64,000 bases of DNA from Oscillospiraceae bacterium (GTDB taxonomy: Bacteria; Bacillota; Clostridia; Oscillospirales; Oscillospiraceae), in contig WQWC01000002.1 of assembly GCA_009785525.1 (NCBI GenBank), positions 60,814 to 124,813 of the forward strand, written 5' to 3'. The notes under the pieces are model-generated. The model did not search any database, was not told the DNA's origin, and was given only the letters and a program-made list of their open reading frames with translations. The first letter of the stretch is position 1; every line of letters begins with the position of its first letter. This document shows positions 8,757 to 16,581 of the stretch, in pieces. The position numbers and the translations under genes are program-made.

Positions 8757-8920
8757 CCTATATGGCGGAACGAAAAATTTCCTGTGGGAAATATTTCTGC
8801 CGAATTTGAGCATTCATTTTACGATGAATATTTTCAGTTGGTTCAATATTATTTTACATATTCTTCACTTTCGGTTCATTACTCGATAGTAAAAGTGATA
8901 TATTAGCATTATTTGGACAA

Positions 8921-9017
8921 TATAATTTATTATCATGTTTCGCGGTTCCGCATTTCGGCGGAGAGCAGCTGAAAGCCGCTATACCGAAGCGGTTCCGTTG
9001 AAATGCGAGAACGAAAC
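8921..9017 (+). promoter_or_regulatory. Possible promoter and structured leader of the HtrA gene
   Basis: TATAAT at 8921 (weak -35) is followed by nested inverted repeats: GTTTCG (8938) with CGAAAC (9012), and GCATTTC (8949) with GAAATGC (9000). A second TATAAT at 9024-9029 lies only 20 bases before the ATG. Either could be used; the nested stems would form a leader only with the first. Confidence 0.35.
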
Positions 9018-9049
9018 GATATGTATAATAGTCAAAAGGGGGACTCGCA

Positions 9050-10240
9050 ATGTACGATAACCGGGACTTTAATTTTGAAGTTTATAGGAGACAACGCAGG
9101 CCGCGCCGCACAGGCGGCAGCGCTTTTGCGATAATCCTGTTATGCGTGATTATATCCGCCTCTGCCGGATTTGCCGGCGGATTTGTTATGACCCAAATGC
9201 TGCCCAATTGGGACGTGAGCGAACCGATACAGGCATCCGATGAACTGCGTCCGATGAATACCGCAGTCTACGCGGATTCGATCAGCACTGCAATGCACGA
9301 AGAAGATATTATCCCGCTCACGCGCGGCGATAAGCAGCTGTCAGCCCCGGAAGTCGCACGTATAGTCACGCCGAGCGTTGTAGAGATTCAGGCGGAAGTT
9401 GTAACCTCCGCCGGAAGGATGGAGCAAGTACGCGAAGGCGCGGGCAGCGGAGTCATCATCAGCGCGGACGGATATATTGTCACCAACAGCCACGTAATAG
9501 CGGACGCACGCGCGATAAACGTGCGTTTAAGCAACGGGACACAGCATATGGCGGAAATTATCGCCGACGATCCCCGCAGCGATTTAGCCATATTAAAAAT
9601 AGAAGCCGATGGCCTGACTCCGGCGGTGTTCGGAGACTCATCTGCAATGGTGGTCGCCGAGCCGGTGTTTGCCGTTGGGAATCCGCTCGGCGCCCTCGGC
9701 GGCACGATGACGGGCGGGCTTATTTCCGCCACTGACCGGGATATTATCATAGAAGGCCAGCCGATGACGCTGTTGCAGACCGACGCAGCGGTTAACCCCG
9801 GTAATTCCGGCGGAGGGTTGTTTAATATGAACGCGGAGCTTATAGGCATCGTAAACGCCAAATCCGGCGGGCTTAATGTAGAGGGGCTGGGGTTCGCCAT
9901 CCCCACCAATACGGCGAGCGCGGTTATCAGCGACCTGTTCACCTACGGATTTGTCAGGGGCAGGGTGGATACCGGCTTCACACTGGTTGATATCCAGACG
10001 CCGATGGTGGCAATGCGCCATAACGTAAGCCAGGCGGGTCTGTATATCGCGGATTCAGTTCACCCGGAGTTTCGTCAAGGAGACAGAATTACGTCAATTG
10101 ACGGCCGGGCAGTGACAAATCTGGCGAACTTCAACGCCGCGTTAGCATCCCACGCCGTAGGGGATTCCGTCAGCATAACCGTCGCACGTGGCAACGAAAG
10201 CGTGACGCACAGTATTATTCTTGCTGAATTCAGGCCATAA
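9050..10240 (+). CDS. Membrane-anchored HtrA/DegP-like serine protease
   Basis: A 396-residue S1C-family protease. A basic cytosolic N-terminus (about 1-23) precedes one transmembrane helix (about 25-48). The trypsin-like domain shows the triad H148 (TNSHVI), D178 (SDLAIL) and S253 (GNSGGG). A C-terminal PDZ domain covers about residues 305-395 (QGDRITSIDGRAV). AAAAGGGGGAC precedes the ATG. Family members degrade or refold misfolded envelope proteins outside the membrane. A second paralogue lies at 25449-26945. The gene stands alone, ended by the hairpin at 10263. Confidence 0.92.
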   Translation: MYDNRDFNFEVYRRQRRPRRTGGSAFAIILLCVIISASAGFAGGFVMTQMLPNWDVSEPIQASDELRPMNTAVYADSISTAMHEEDIIPLTRGDKQLSAPEVARIVTPSVVEIQAEVVTSAGRMEQVREGAGSGVIISADGYIVTNSHVIADARAINVRLSNGTQHMAEIIADDPRSDLAILKIEADGLTPAVFGDSSAMVVAEPVFAVGNPLGALGGTMTGGLISATDRDIIIEGQPMTLLQTDAAVNPGNSGGGLFNMNAELIGIVNAKSGGLNVEGLGFAIPTNTASAVISDLFTYGFVRGRVDTGFTLVDIQTPMVAMRHNVSQAGLYIADSVHPEFRQGDRITSIDGRAVTNLANFNAALASHAVGDSVSITVARGNESVTHSIILAEFRP

Positions 10241-10244
10241 ATTG

Positions 10245-10274
10245 TTGACAGATATAAGCGTTAAGAGTTAAGAT
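10245..10274 (+). promoter_or_regulatory. Candidate hisA promoter
   Basis: TTGACA, 18-base spacer, TAAGAT. The -10 lies inside the left arm of the following terminator hairpin, so transcripts from it would carry only the right arm and escape termination. Confidence 0.45.
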
Positions 10275-10308
10275 ATAAGATACGAAATCTTATATCTTAA
10301 CTCTTTTT
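10263..10308 (+). terminator. Terminator hairpin between HtrA and hisA
   Basis: Perfect 19-bp stem (10263-10281 with 10287-10305), 5-base loop, then a run of T. It ends about 10 bases before the hisA start region. Confidence 0.7.
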
Positions 10309-10318
10309 AGGGGGGCCT

Positions 10319-11035
10319 ATGACAATATTACCAGCTATCGACCTGTTCGATGGAAAGGCCGTGCGGCTTCGGCAGGGCGATTATCAGCAGATGACCATAT
10401 ACAGCGCTCACCCATGGATGACAGCGCGGGCATTCAAAGAATCCGGGGCGGAGTGGATACATATTGTCGATCTTGAAGGCGCACGGGACGGTGTGCCGAA
10501 AAATTCTGACATTATCAGCAGGATTGTCGGCGAAACCGGCCTGAAAGTCGAAGTTGGCGGCGGAATCCGCACGGTTGAAGTTGCCGAGGAGTATCTGAAC
10601 CTGGGCGTCTCCCGCGTGATACTCGGCACAGCGGCTGTGGCATCCCCCGGATTTGTGGAGGATTGCGTCAGCCGGTTTGGGGACGCTGTCGCTGTCTCGG
10701 TCGATATGAAAGACGGCAAAGTCGCCACCAGCGGCTGGACTGAGGTGTCGGATCAAGATGCGATCTCGTTCTGCCGCGTTATTGAGAGTTGGGGCGTACA
10801 GACGCTGATCTGCACCGATATATCTAAGGATGGGCTTTTGCAAGGCACGAACATACAGCTGTATCAAACACTGCGCGAACAGCTGACAATCAGCATTATC
10901 GCCTCCGGCGGGATAACCGGATTGGACGAAATCCGGACGCTGTGTGACCTCGGCGTCAATGGCGCGATTCTGGGCAAGGCGATTTTTACAGGTGCGCTAA
11001 AACTTACAGAAGCAATAAAGGAGGCCGCAAAATGA
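10319..11035 (+). CDS. hisA: HisA, ProFAR isomerase
   Basis: A 238-residue TIM-barrel enzyme, 1-(5-phosphoribosyl)-5-[(5-phosphoribosylamino)methylideneamino]imidazole-4-carboxamide isomerase, of histidine biosynthesis. Visible signatures: AIDLFDGKAVRL with catalytic Asp8, VEVGGGIRT, the second catalytic Asp in CTDISKDG, and the phosphate loop IASGGI. The ATG follows AGGGGGG. It overlaps hisF by ATGA. Only hisA and hisF are here; hisG, hisD, hisB, hisH and hisIE are not in the window. Confidence 0.95.
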   Translation: MTILPAIDLFDGKAVRLRQGDYQQMTIYSAHPWMTARAFKESGAEWIHIVDLEGARDGVPKNSDIISRIVGETGLKVEVGGGIRTVEVAEEYLNLGVSRVILGTAAVASPGFVEDCVSRFGDAVAVSVDMKDGKVATSGWTEVSDQDAISFCRVIESWGVQTLICTDISKDGLLQGTNIQLYQTLREQLTISIIASGGITGLDEIRTLCDLGVNGAILGKAIFTGALKLTEAIKEAAK

Positions 11036-11787
11036 CAGCAAAAAAGATTATCCCCTGCCTTGATATCAAGGATGGCCGCGTCGTAAAGGGCGTGAAATTT
11101 GTAGAGCATCGCGATGTGTCGGATCCTATTGAACTAGCAAGGCTCTATAACAGCGCGGGAGCAGATGAGCTTGTTTTCTATGACATCACCGCCTCTGTCG
11201 AAGGGCGGCAGTTGTTCGGCGATATGTTCCGCCGGGTTCGTGAATGCGTGGATATACCGCTTGTCGCCGGCGGCGGTGTAATGACGGTTGAGGACGTTGA
11301 CGCACTGTTGGACATGGGTGCGGATAAGATCAGCATAAACTCCGGCGCGATTAAAAATCCGCAGCTCATCTCCGATGCCGCGAAAAAGCACGGCAGTTCG
11401 CGCATCGTCATGGCCATAGATGCCAAGCGTGTGGGCGATAAGTATCACATCTTCAAAAGCATCGGCACGGAAGACACTGGAATTGATGCTATCGAATGGG
11501 TCAAACACGGCGCGGACTCCGGCGCGGGGGAGCTTGTGGTGAACAGCATCGACACCGACGGGGTTAAAGAGGGCTTTGACCTGCCGATGTTAGAAGCGGT
11601 GTGCGAGGCTGTGGCAATCCCTGTAATTGCCTCCGGCGGCGCGGGGGCTATGGCGCATTTTGCGGAGCTTTTCAGAACCATACCAAAAGCAGCCGCAGGT
11701 CTCGCGGCATCAATTTTCCACTTCGGCGATGTGAAAATTCCGGAGCTGAAGCAATATTTGCGTGAAAATGGGATTAATGTGCGATGA
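11032..11787 (+). CDS. hisF: HisF, imidazole glycerol phosphate synthase cyclase subunit
   Basis: A 251-residue TIM-barrel cyclase that, with HisH glutaminase, converts PRFAR to imidazole glycerol phosphate and AICAR. It opens with KKIIPCLDIKDGRVVKG (catalytic Asp11) and has the second Asp in VVNSIDTDG, plus VIASGGAGAM as phosphate site. Coupled to hisA by a 4-base overlap. The partner gene hisH is not adjacent, unlike most his operons. Confidence 0.95.
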   Translation: MTAKKIIPCLDIKDGRVVKGVKFVEHRDVSDPIELARLYNSAGADELVFYDITASVEGRQLFGDMFRRVRECVDIPLVAGGGVMTVEDVDALLDMGADKISINSGAIKNPQLISDAAKKHGSSRIVMAIDAKRVGDKYHIFKSIGTEDTGIDAIEWVKHGADSGAGELVVNSIDTDGVKEGFDLPMLEAVCEAVAIPVIASGGAGAMAHFAELFRTIPKAAAGLAASIFHFGDVKIPELKQYLRENGINVR

Positions 11788-11789
11788 GT

Positions 11790-11860
11790 GTGGGGGACCC
11801 AGCGCATGGTCAATGCGAACGCCCCATGTAGGGGCGCGTCCCCTACATGGGGCGGATTAA
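11790..11860. repeat. Intergenic repeat module
   Basis: CCATGTAGGGGCGCGTCCCC is followed by TACATGG, forming one long palindrome built on the GTAGGGGCG module. Confidence 0.6.
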
Positions 11861-11882
11861 TATATTAATAGGAGATTTACAC

Positions 11883-12125
11883 ATGCGTCTTGATAAATAT
11901 TTAAAGGTATCGCGGCTGATCAAACGGCGGACTGTCGCCAATGAAGCTTGCGACAGTGACCGTGTGACCGTCAACGGGCGGACGGCCAAAGCCTCTTACA
12001 CCGTTAAACCGGGGGACGTTATTGCGCTAAAGTTCGGCAATTCTGAGTTGAAAATTGAGGTCTTGAGTGTGGCGGAACACGTCTCAAAGGCTGATGCCTC
12101 GGCACTTTATCGCGAGATAATCTGA
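11883..12125 (+). CDS. rqcP: S4-domain RNA-binding protein, RqcP/YabO-like
   Basis: An 80-residue protein that is essentially one S4 domain: MRLDKYLKVSRLIKRRTVAN, then VTVNGRTAKASYTVKPGD. This length and opening match RqcP (YabO) of Firmicutes, which works with RqcH in poly-alanine tailing of stalled nascent chains on 50S subunits; Hsp15 of Proteobacteria is the related alternative. ATG 11883 is chosen because GGAG lies 8 bases upstream; an earlier in-frame start at 11847 lies inside the repeat. In many Clostridia it sits near mazG/yabN or spoIIE-region genes, which are absent here. Confidence 0.8.
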   Translation: MRLDKYLKVSRLIKRRTVANEACDSDRVTVNGRTAKASYTVKPGDVIALKFGNSELKIEVLSVAEHVSKADASALYREII

Positions 12126-12145
12126 ATAAGCGGGGATAAGTAATC

Positions 12146-12562
12146 ATGGAACAAACAATAGATGGTTTTTTGATAAGTGACGATAAAAATCTACTGCAAA
12201 TAGACAGAGTTTATCAGATGCTGCAGACCACATATTGGGCAAAAGCCCGGCCGCTTGATGTAGTCCAGCGCGCTATAGCGTCTCCGAGTCTGGCGTTCGG
12301 CGTGTATCTCGGCGATATGCAAATCGGATTCGCCAGAGTCGTAACAGATTTTGCAACATTATATTATTTATGCGATGTTGTTATTGAAAACGCCTACCGA
12401 AGGCGCGGATTGGGGAAAGCGCTGGTACGCTTTATTGTGGAGCGGGAAGACATTAAAAACCTTTTGGGACTGCTGCATACAAATGATGCGCATGGCCTGT
12501 ATGAGCAATACGGATTTGCGAAAGATCCTGATAAAGCCATGATTAAAGCCAGACCCGGTTAA
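12146..12562 (+). CDS. GNAT-family N-acetyltransferase
   Basis: A 138-residue single-domain acetyltransferase. The acetyl-CoA pyrophosphate loop is RRRGLGKALV (about residues 84-93), preceded by strand LYYLCDVVIENAY and followed by LLHTNDAHGLYEQYGF, the usual C-terminal motif. SD GGGGATAAG precedes the ATG. It lies 20 bases after the S4 gene and may share its transcript. Substrate unknown. Confidence 0.85.
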   Translation: MEQTIDGFLISDDKNLLQIDRVYQMLQTTYWAKARPLDVVQRAIASPSLAFGVYLGDMQIGFARVVTDFATLYYLCDVVIENAYRRRGLGKALVRFIVEREDIKNLLGLLHTNDAHGLYEQYGFAKDPDKAMIKARPG

Positions 12563-12576
12563 ATAATTGTGCAGGG

Positions 12577-12606
12577 TTGCGTTAAACTCGCCCTTTGTGG
12601 TATAAT
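12577..12606 (+). promoter_or_regulatory. Promoter of the 12.6-kb lipoprotein gene
   Basis: TTGCGT, 18-base spacer, TATAAT with an extended TGG, about 43 bases before the start codon. Confidence 0.6.
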
Positions 12607-12648
12607 TTTTCCATATCGACTTGCATCATTTGAAAGAAGGTGTTCAAC

Positions 12649-13581
12649 TTGCGTAAAAAGATCATATCGCTCTTAGCCGCGGCCGCGATGATAGCCGTTC
12701 TCGCCGCTTGCGGAGTTGGGGCGGCTGAAGAATTCCCGCAGCCTGCCGCTGATGTTATTGAAAGCACGGCGGCTAAATACGCATCAACAGAAGATGCGGT
12801 GCCAGCGTATGCGGGGAGTGAAGATTTGACTATCGAAGACGCTGTTATCGAAGACACGGCAATAGAAGCGGCGGCCATCGCGTTTGAGGCGTATTCGCGG
12901 ATTTTAGACCAGTTGCAAGCCTCTTACAACATCGATTTCTTCACGGTTACCGACATAATCTCCAACGGTGAGGCAGGCACGTTTATCGTTGATGGCAACG
13001 TGAGCGTAACGGCGGACGGAAACACGGCCAATACATCCCTTACCATAGATCTGGGCGGGCTTATTGGTGACTTGCTTGGCGACATGTTTGACGGCGTTGT
13101 GGATCTTCACATGGTGACGGAGGGGTGTGAAGTCACATCTCTGCGCTTGTTAATCGGCGGATTTGAGATACCGTTAGAACTGCTTGCCCTCATGGGCGGT
13201 CTCCATCTGGGTGATATCCATGAGATGCTCGATTTTGACGAGGTTGCGGACAGGCTGCGCACTGTGGAACTGCCGGAGATAGACATAGACTCGATCCTGT
13301 CGGTCGAAATTGTGGAAGCGGATAACAAGATTACTATAAACATGACTGTCAACGGACAGGCAACACTGGATATCGGCCTCGGTTTGATTGAGGACTATAT
13401 GCCTGACGGGGATTTCACCCTGGACGATATTCAGATGACCATCGTGACAGATTCCTGCGGAAATCCGCTGACGGTGACGATGACAATGGGCGTGGCCGCA
13501 GAATCGGGCGGCAAAACGATACAGGTGAACTTTGCATCTGAGTTCATTTTCAATACAGTTGCCGAAGGGGCCTTGCTGTAG
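12649..13581 (+). CDS. Lipoprotein of unknown function
   Basis: A 310-residue lipoprotein with lipobox L18-A-A-C21. A low-complexity acidic/alanine linker (about 25-75) is followed by an amphipathic beta-rich region with many D, I and V residues (TFIVDGNVSVTADGNTA, ITINMTVNGQATLDIG), reminiscent of lipid-carrier folds such as LppX/LolA, but no firm homology is recognised. The start is taken as TTG 12649 because AAGAAGG sits 8 bases before it and overlaps the other candidate, GTG 12640. Its stop TAG falls in a degenerate GTAGGGCCGC repeat edge. Confidence 0.75.
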   Translation: MRKKIISLLAAAAMIAVLAACGVGAAEEFPQPAADVIESTAAKYASTEDAVPAYAGSEDLTIEDAVIEDTAIEAAAIAFEAYSRILDQLQASYNIDFFTVTDIISNGEAGTFIVDGNVSVTADGNTANTSLTIDLGGLIGDLLGDMFDGVVDLHMVTEGCEVTSLRLLIGGFEIPLELLALMGGLHLGDIHEMLDFDEVADRLRTVELPEIDIDSILSVEIVEADNKITINMTVNGQATLDIGLGLIEDYMPDGDFTLDDIQMTIVTDSCGNPLTVTMTMGVAAESGGKTIQVNFASEFIFNTVAEGALL

Positions 13582-13628
13582 GGCCGCTGTAATCCTCGTT
13601 CAAATTTTTTGTTTTCCCGGCGGAATAG

Positions 13629-13680
13629 CGAAAACCCGATCACGGGACGCGGAGGACTGCATCCACTACAGGGTCCTTGG
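13629..13680. repeat. Intergenic repeat module (CGGGACGCGGAGGACTGC type)
   Basis: Shares CGGGACGCGGAGGAC with the patch at 51889-51905 and a close relative at 220-245. Confidence 0.5.
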
Positions 13681-13775
13681 GGGTCGTTTAAATGCAGCAA
13701 CGGACACGCTAAGCATTCCGATGCACCAAAATACAGCAAAATTCAACAAAATATGACACATTGTGCTTTTTGTAG

Positions 13776-13804
13776 TTGAAGTATTTGCCAATATAGGTTA
13801 TAAT
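13776..13804 (+). promoter_or_regulatory. Promoter of the SLH-CAP surface protein gene
   Basis: TTGAAG, exactly 17 bases, TATAAT, 60 bases before the ATG. Confidence 0.7.
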
Positions 13805-13864
13805 ACAAAGACAGACGGAGTTCTTGCGAATTTTTTCTTATTATTTTAGGTGGAGGTTTTAGCA

Positions 13865-16471
13865 ATGAAAATGAAGTATAAACGTTTGATATCCTTGATC
13901 TTAATTATCGTCATGATTATAGGGGCCGCACCCGTTTTAGCGGCTCAGGCTTTCATTGGCTGGGATGCTACGAACAGAGAATCAAATATGGCAGGATTCT
14001 TTACCCCCAGCGCCGCGCGGGATCCCAGAGCCTATTTCACCAGGGCTGAAGTGGCCGAGCTCGTAGTTCTTATGGTTGAGCGGGCACTCGGCGAACCATT
14101 GCCTATCCCGACTGTCAACCCGTTCAGCGACACGAATGACATCAACGTACTCAAAGCGTCATACTACGGAATTGTTCTAGGTGTGGGTGATGGTCTGTTC
14201 GCCCCCACCCGCGAAGTGCAGCGCCAGGATTTTTGCACAATGATAATAAGAGGCATCCGGAGTATGGAGCGAGACCTTAACAGGACGCTTCTTGAGCAAC
14301 CTGCCGCATCGACGCTGCCGTTCCGGGATGCGAACATGGTTCAAGATCACGCTCTTGAGCCTGTCAGACTCGCACTTTCCAACGGAATAATGGTAGGCGA
14401 CGGCACAGGCAACGACCCCGGCAATTTCAATCCCCGGCGGTCAATCTCGGCACAAGAGTGCGCGCTTGTCATCCGCCGCGTATCCGATATGATCGAAGTT
14501 GTTCTCGCACGTGGGGCTCCAGTGGCAACGCTGCTTGATATGGCTTACCGCCGTGTAAATATTGGTTTTGCTTACGGTGATGCAGCCACAGGCGTGACCC
14601 GCAATTTGCAGTTGCCGACGACAAGCACAGGTAACGCGACTGTCAGCTGGCAAAGCAATAACCCGTCTGTGATAAGCCCAGCCGGCATTGTCAATCTAGC
14701 CGGTGGCGCGCAGAACGTCACACTCACGGCGACAATCAGCATTGGCACACAGACGCGCACGAAAGCATTCCCGTTGCGGACATCTATGTTATCAGGGAAT
14801 CAACTGTTGATGCAAAATGCATTTGATACACTGGACATCATCTACTTAAACGCAGATGACAACGCTGACTCCGTAACAGGGCGGATTGCTTTACCCACCA
14901 CGGTTATGGGTCTGCCTGTTACCTGGGTCAGTAATAACCCCACCGTTGTTACAAACACAGGTCTCGTAACCATCCCGCCCAATGCGGAGGTGCGTACGGC
15001 GACTTTAACAGCCACGATCAACAACGCGGGGCAGACACGTACGAAGACATTTACATTAAGGGTTGTAAATCCGGCATTCGTCACACGGACGGCAACTCTG
15101 CACGGAGTTGGCATCGGGATGACTCCGGTGCAAGTCGCACAGATACTGGGCACGCCCACGAGGACTATCGCTGCATCCGCTACAGAGAGTTGGCAGCTTT
15201 ATCACACAAATTTCAGCAATTTTATAGCAGTCGCAATTGTCGGCAACAGAGTCGTCGCGGTATACTCAATGGCACCCAACGTGATGAATAATCTGCGGAA
15301 CGACCTCAATGCGCCTATCACGCTGGCGCAGGCTAACGCCATACCCGGGGTGACAGCGGTCGCGTATAATGACGGCGGTGCGACATACGCCGTTATGATC
15401 TCCGACACGGCCTCTCCGCTGATTGCCGGCCGCGCCCTTCTTGCTGAAGGGCAGGAGCAGTTGATGCTTTCACTTGTAAACGCTTTCCGCGTGCGCAACA
15501 ACCTCGCCGTGCTTGAATGGTCGCCGGAGCTTGGCACAGCATCCAGGACGCACAGCACTGAAGTGGCCGTCAGCACACCGACGCAAACCATTGCACAGCG
15601 CGCGGCGACGGCAGGATATCCCGGCAACAGATTTGTCGGCGGCAACGTCCTGACCGGCAATAACGACGCATTCGACTTCTTCAGCCAGATGGTGGCTTCC
15701 CCAACAATGCGGACTGAGATACTCAACGTCACAGCCACAGTTCTCGGCACCGGATTCCAGGGCGGAGTCACGATCCCTGGTCGCCCCAGCGGCGCGATGA
15801 CATACATGCTGGGCATCGGTGCGGCATACGCCGGCAGACTCTCTGTAGATTTCGACGGCAGACGTATTGCAGATTCCTCCCCAAGCCTACTTCCGCCAAC
15901 GCTTGTCATGGGCGCCGGTGAAATGATATCTCTCACTGCGGCAACTGACTTATCCGGAACTAATATCACGTGGCAGGTTATAGACGGTTTTGCGACAATA
16001 AATTTAACACCGAATACGTCAGGAACAGTAGCCACCATAACCGCCGGAGGTGTCCAGGGTACCGCCACAATCACGGCTACAGTACAGACAGGGACGTTAA
16101 CCAACATCACACACACATTTAGAATAGAGGTAGTCTCGCTGGCGGTGACTATGAATAATCAGACGCCTCCGATGGCATTTGTACCACCCGCCGGTTCAGC
16201 GGCCACATCCGCGACGGTAACTCCGGGATTTGGTATGACTACGTCGCCAATGTCGTGGAGCTGGGTCTCCGCTAATCCGGCAGTGGTGAATGTGGCAGGT
16301 TCGCCAACCATGGCCAACTGGACATCTACTGCGACGCTGGCGTCCCCTGTTGGCGCGGCTATGGGCACAACCGCAGCAATACATGTTACCGCCAGCTGGG
16401 ACACAGCAACCCACCTAGGCTCCGCCACCAGTTTGCTGACCGTAACGATCGGCTATATTCCTACTGCGTAA
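13865..16471 (+). CDS. SLH-anchored surface protein with Ig-like and CAP (SCP/PR1) domains
   Basis: An 868-residue secreted protein. Domains in order: signal peptide (1-28, ending PVLAAQA); SLH repeats (about 52-215, AYFTRAEVAELV, PFSDTNDINVLKASYYGI, GDGTGNDPGNFNPRRSIS) that bind pyruvylated wall polymer; two Ig-like repeats (about 218-312 and 312-400) each with TWVSNNPTVV or SWQSNNPSVI; a CAP-associated N-terminal domain (about 405-520, GIGMTPVQVAQILGTPTRT); a YkwD-like CAP domain (about 525-655, LMLSLVNAFRVRNNL and the HSTEVA motif); and two more Ig-like parts. ATG 13865 follows GGTGGAGG. CAP domains in bacteria often bind lipids or wall fragments; the exact role is unknown. Confidence 0.85.
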   Translation: MKMKYKRLISLILIIVMIIGAAPVLAAQAFIGWDATNRESNMAGFFTPSAARDPRAYFTRAEVAELVVLMVERALGEPLPIPTVNPFSDTNDINVLKASYYGIVLGVGDGLFAPTREVQRQDFCTMIIRGIRSMERDLNRTLLEQPAASTLPFRDANMVQDHALEPVRLALSNGIMVGDGTGNDPGNFNPRRSISAQECALVIRRVSDMIEVVLARGAPVATLLDMAYRRVNIGFAYGDAATGVTRNLQLPTTSTGNATVSWQSNNPSVISPAGIVNLAGGAQNVTLTATISIGTQTRTKAFPLRTSMLSGNQLLMQNAFDTLDIIYLNADDNADSVTGRIALPTTVMGLPVTWVSNNPTVVTNTGLVTIPPNAEVRTATLTATINNAGQTRTKTFTLRVVNPAFVTRTATLHGVGIGMTPVQVAQILGTPTRTIAASATESWQLYHTNFSNFIAVAIVGNRVVAVYSMAPNVMNNLRNDLNAPITLAQANAIPGVTAVAYNDGGATYAVMISDTASPLIAGRALLAEGQEQLMLSLVNAFRVRNNLAVLEWSPELGTASRTHSTEVAVSTPTQTIAQRAATAGYPGNRFVGGNVLTGNNDAFDFFSQMVASPTMRTEILNVTATVLGTGFQGGVTIPGRPSGAMTYMLGIGAAYAGRLSVDFDGRRIADSSPSLLPPTLVMGAGEMISLTAATDLSGTNITWQVIDGFATINLTPNTSGTVATITAGGVQGTATITATVQTGTLTNITHTFRIEVVSLAVTMNNQTPPMAFVPPAGSAATSATVTPGFGMTTSPMSWSWVSANPAVVNVAGSPTMANWTSTATLASPVGAAMGTTAAIHVTASWDTATHLGSATSLLTVTIGYIPTA

Positions 16472-16543
16472 ACAAGCATACCCTGAAATAATCCTGCTAA
16501 AGCAGAATAAATCCCTCTTAGCGGGATTCGGCAAAATTATCGG

Positions 16544-16577
16544 CTCCCCGTGCTATATGATTAGCACGGGGAGTTTT
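16544..16577 (+). terminator. Terminator-like hairpin that also covers the next SD site
   Basis: CTCCCCGTGCTA (16544) pairs perfectly with TAGCACGGGGAG (16562), loop of 6, then TTTT. The 3' arm GGGGAG is also the only SD-like sequence for ATG 16582, 8 bases away. A weaker hairpin (AATCCC...GGGATT, about 16510) precedes it. Confidence 0.7.
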
Positions 16578-16581
16578 ACAT

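Noticed and set aside
8691-8906. 71-codon open frame starting at ATG 8691
   Set aside because: No SD, odd composition, and it covers the DnaA-box-like sites and AT-rich stretch.
8714-9049. Chromosomal origin of replication
   Set aside because: No dnaA/dnaN, boxes are imperfect, and no divergence of gene direction at this point; kept only as a DnaA-box-like cluster.
15202-16116. Long antisense frame opposite the SLH-CAP gene
   Set aside because: Typical shadow of a Thr/Ala-rich coding sequence; no start signals.
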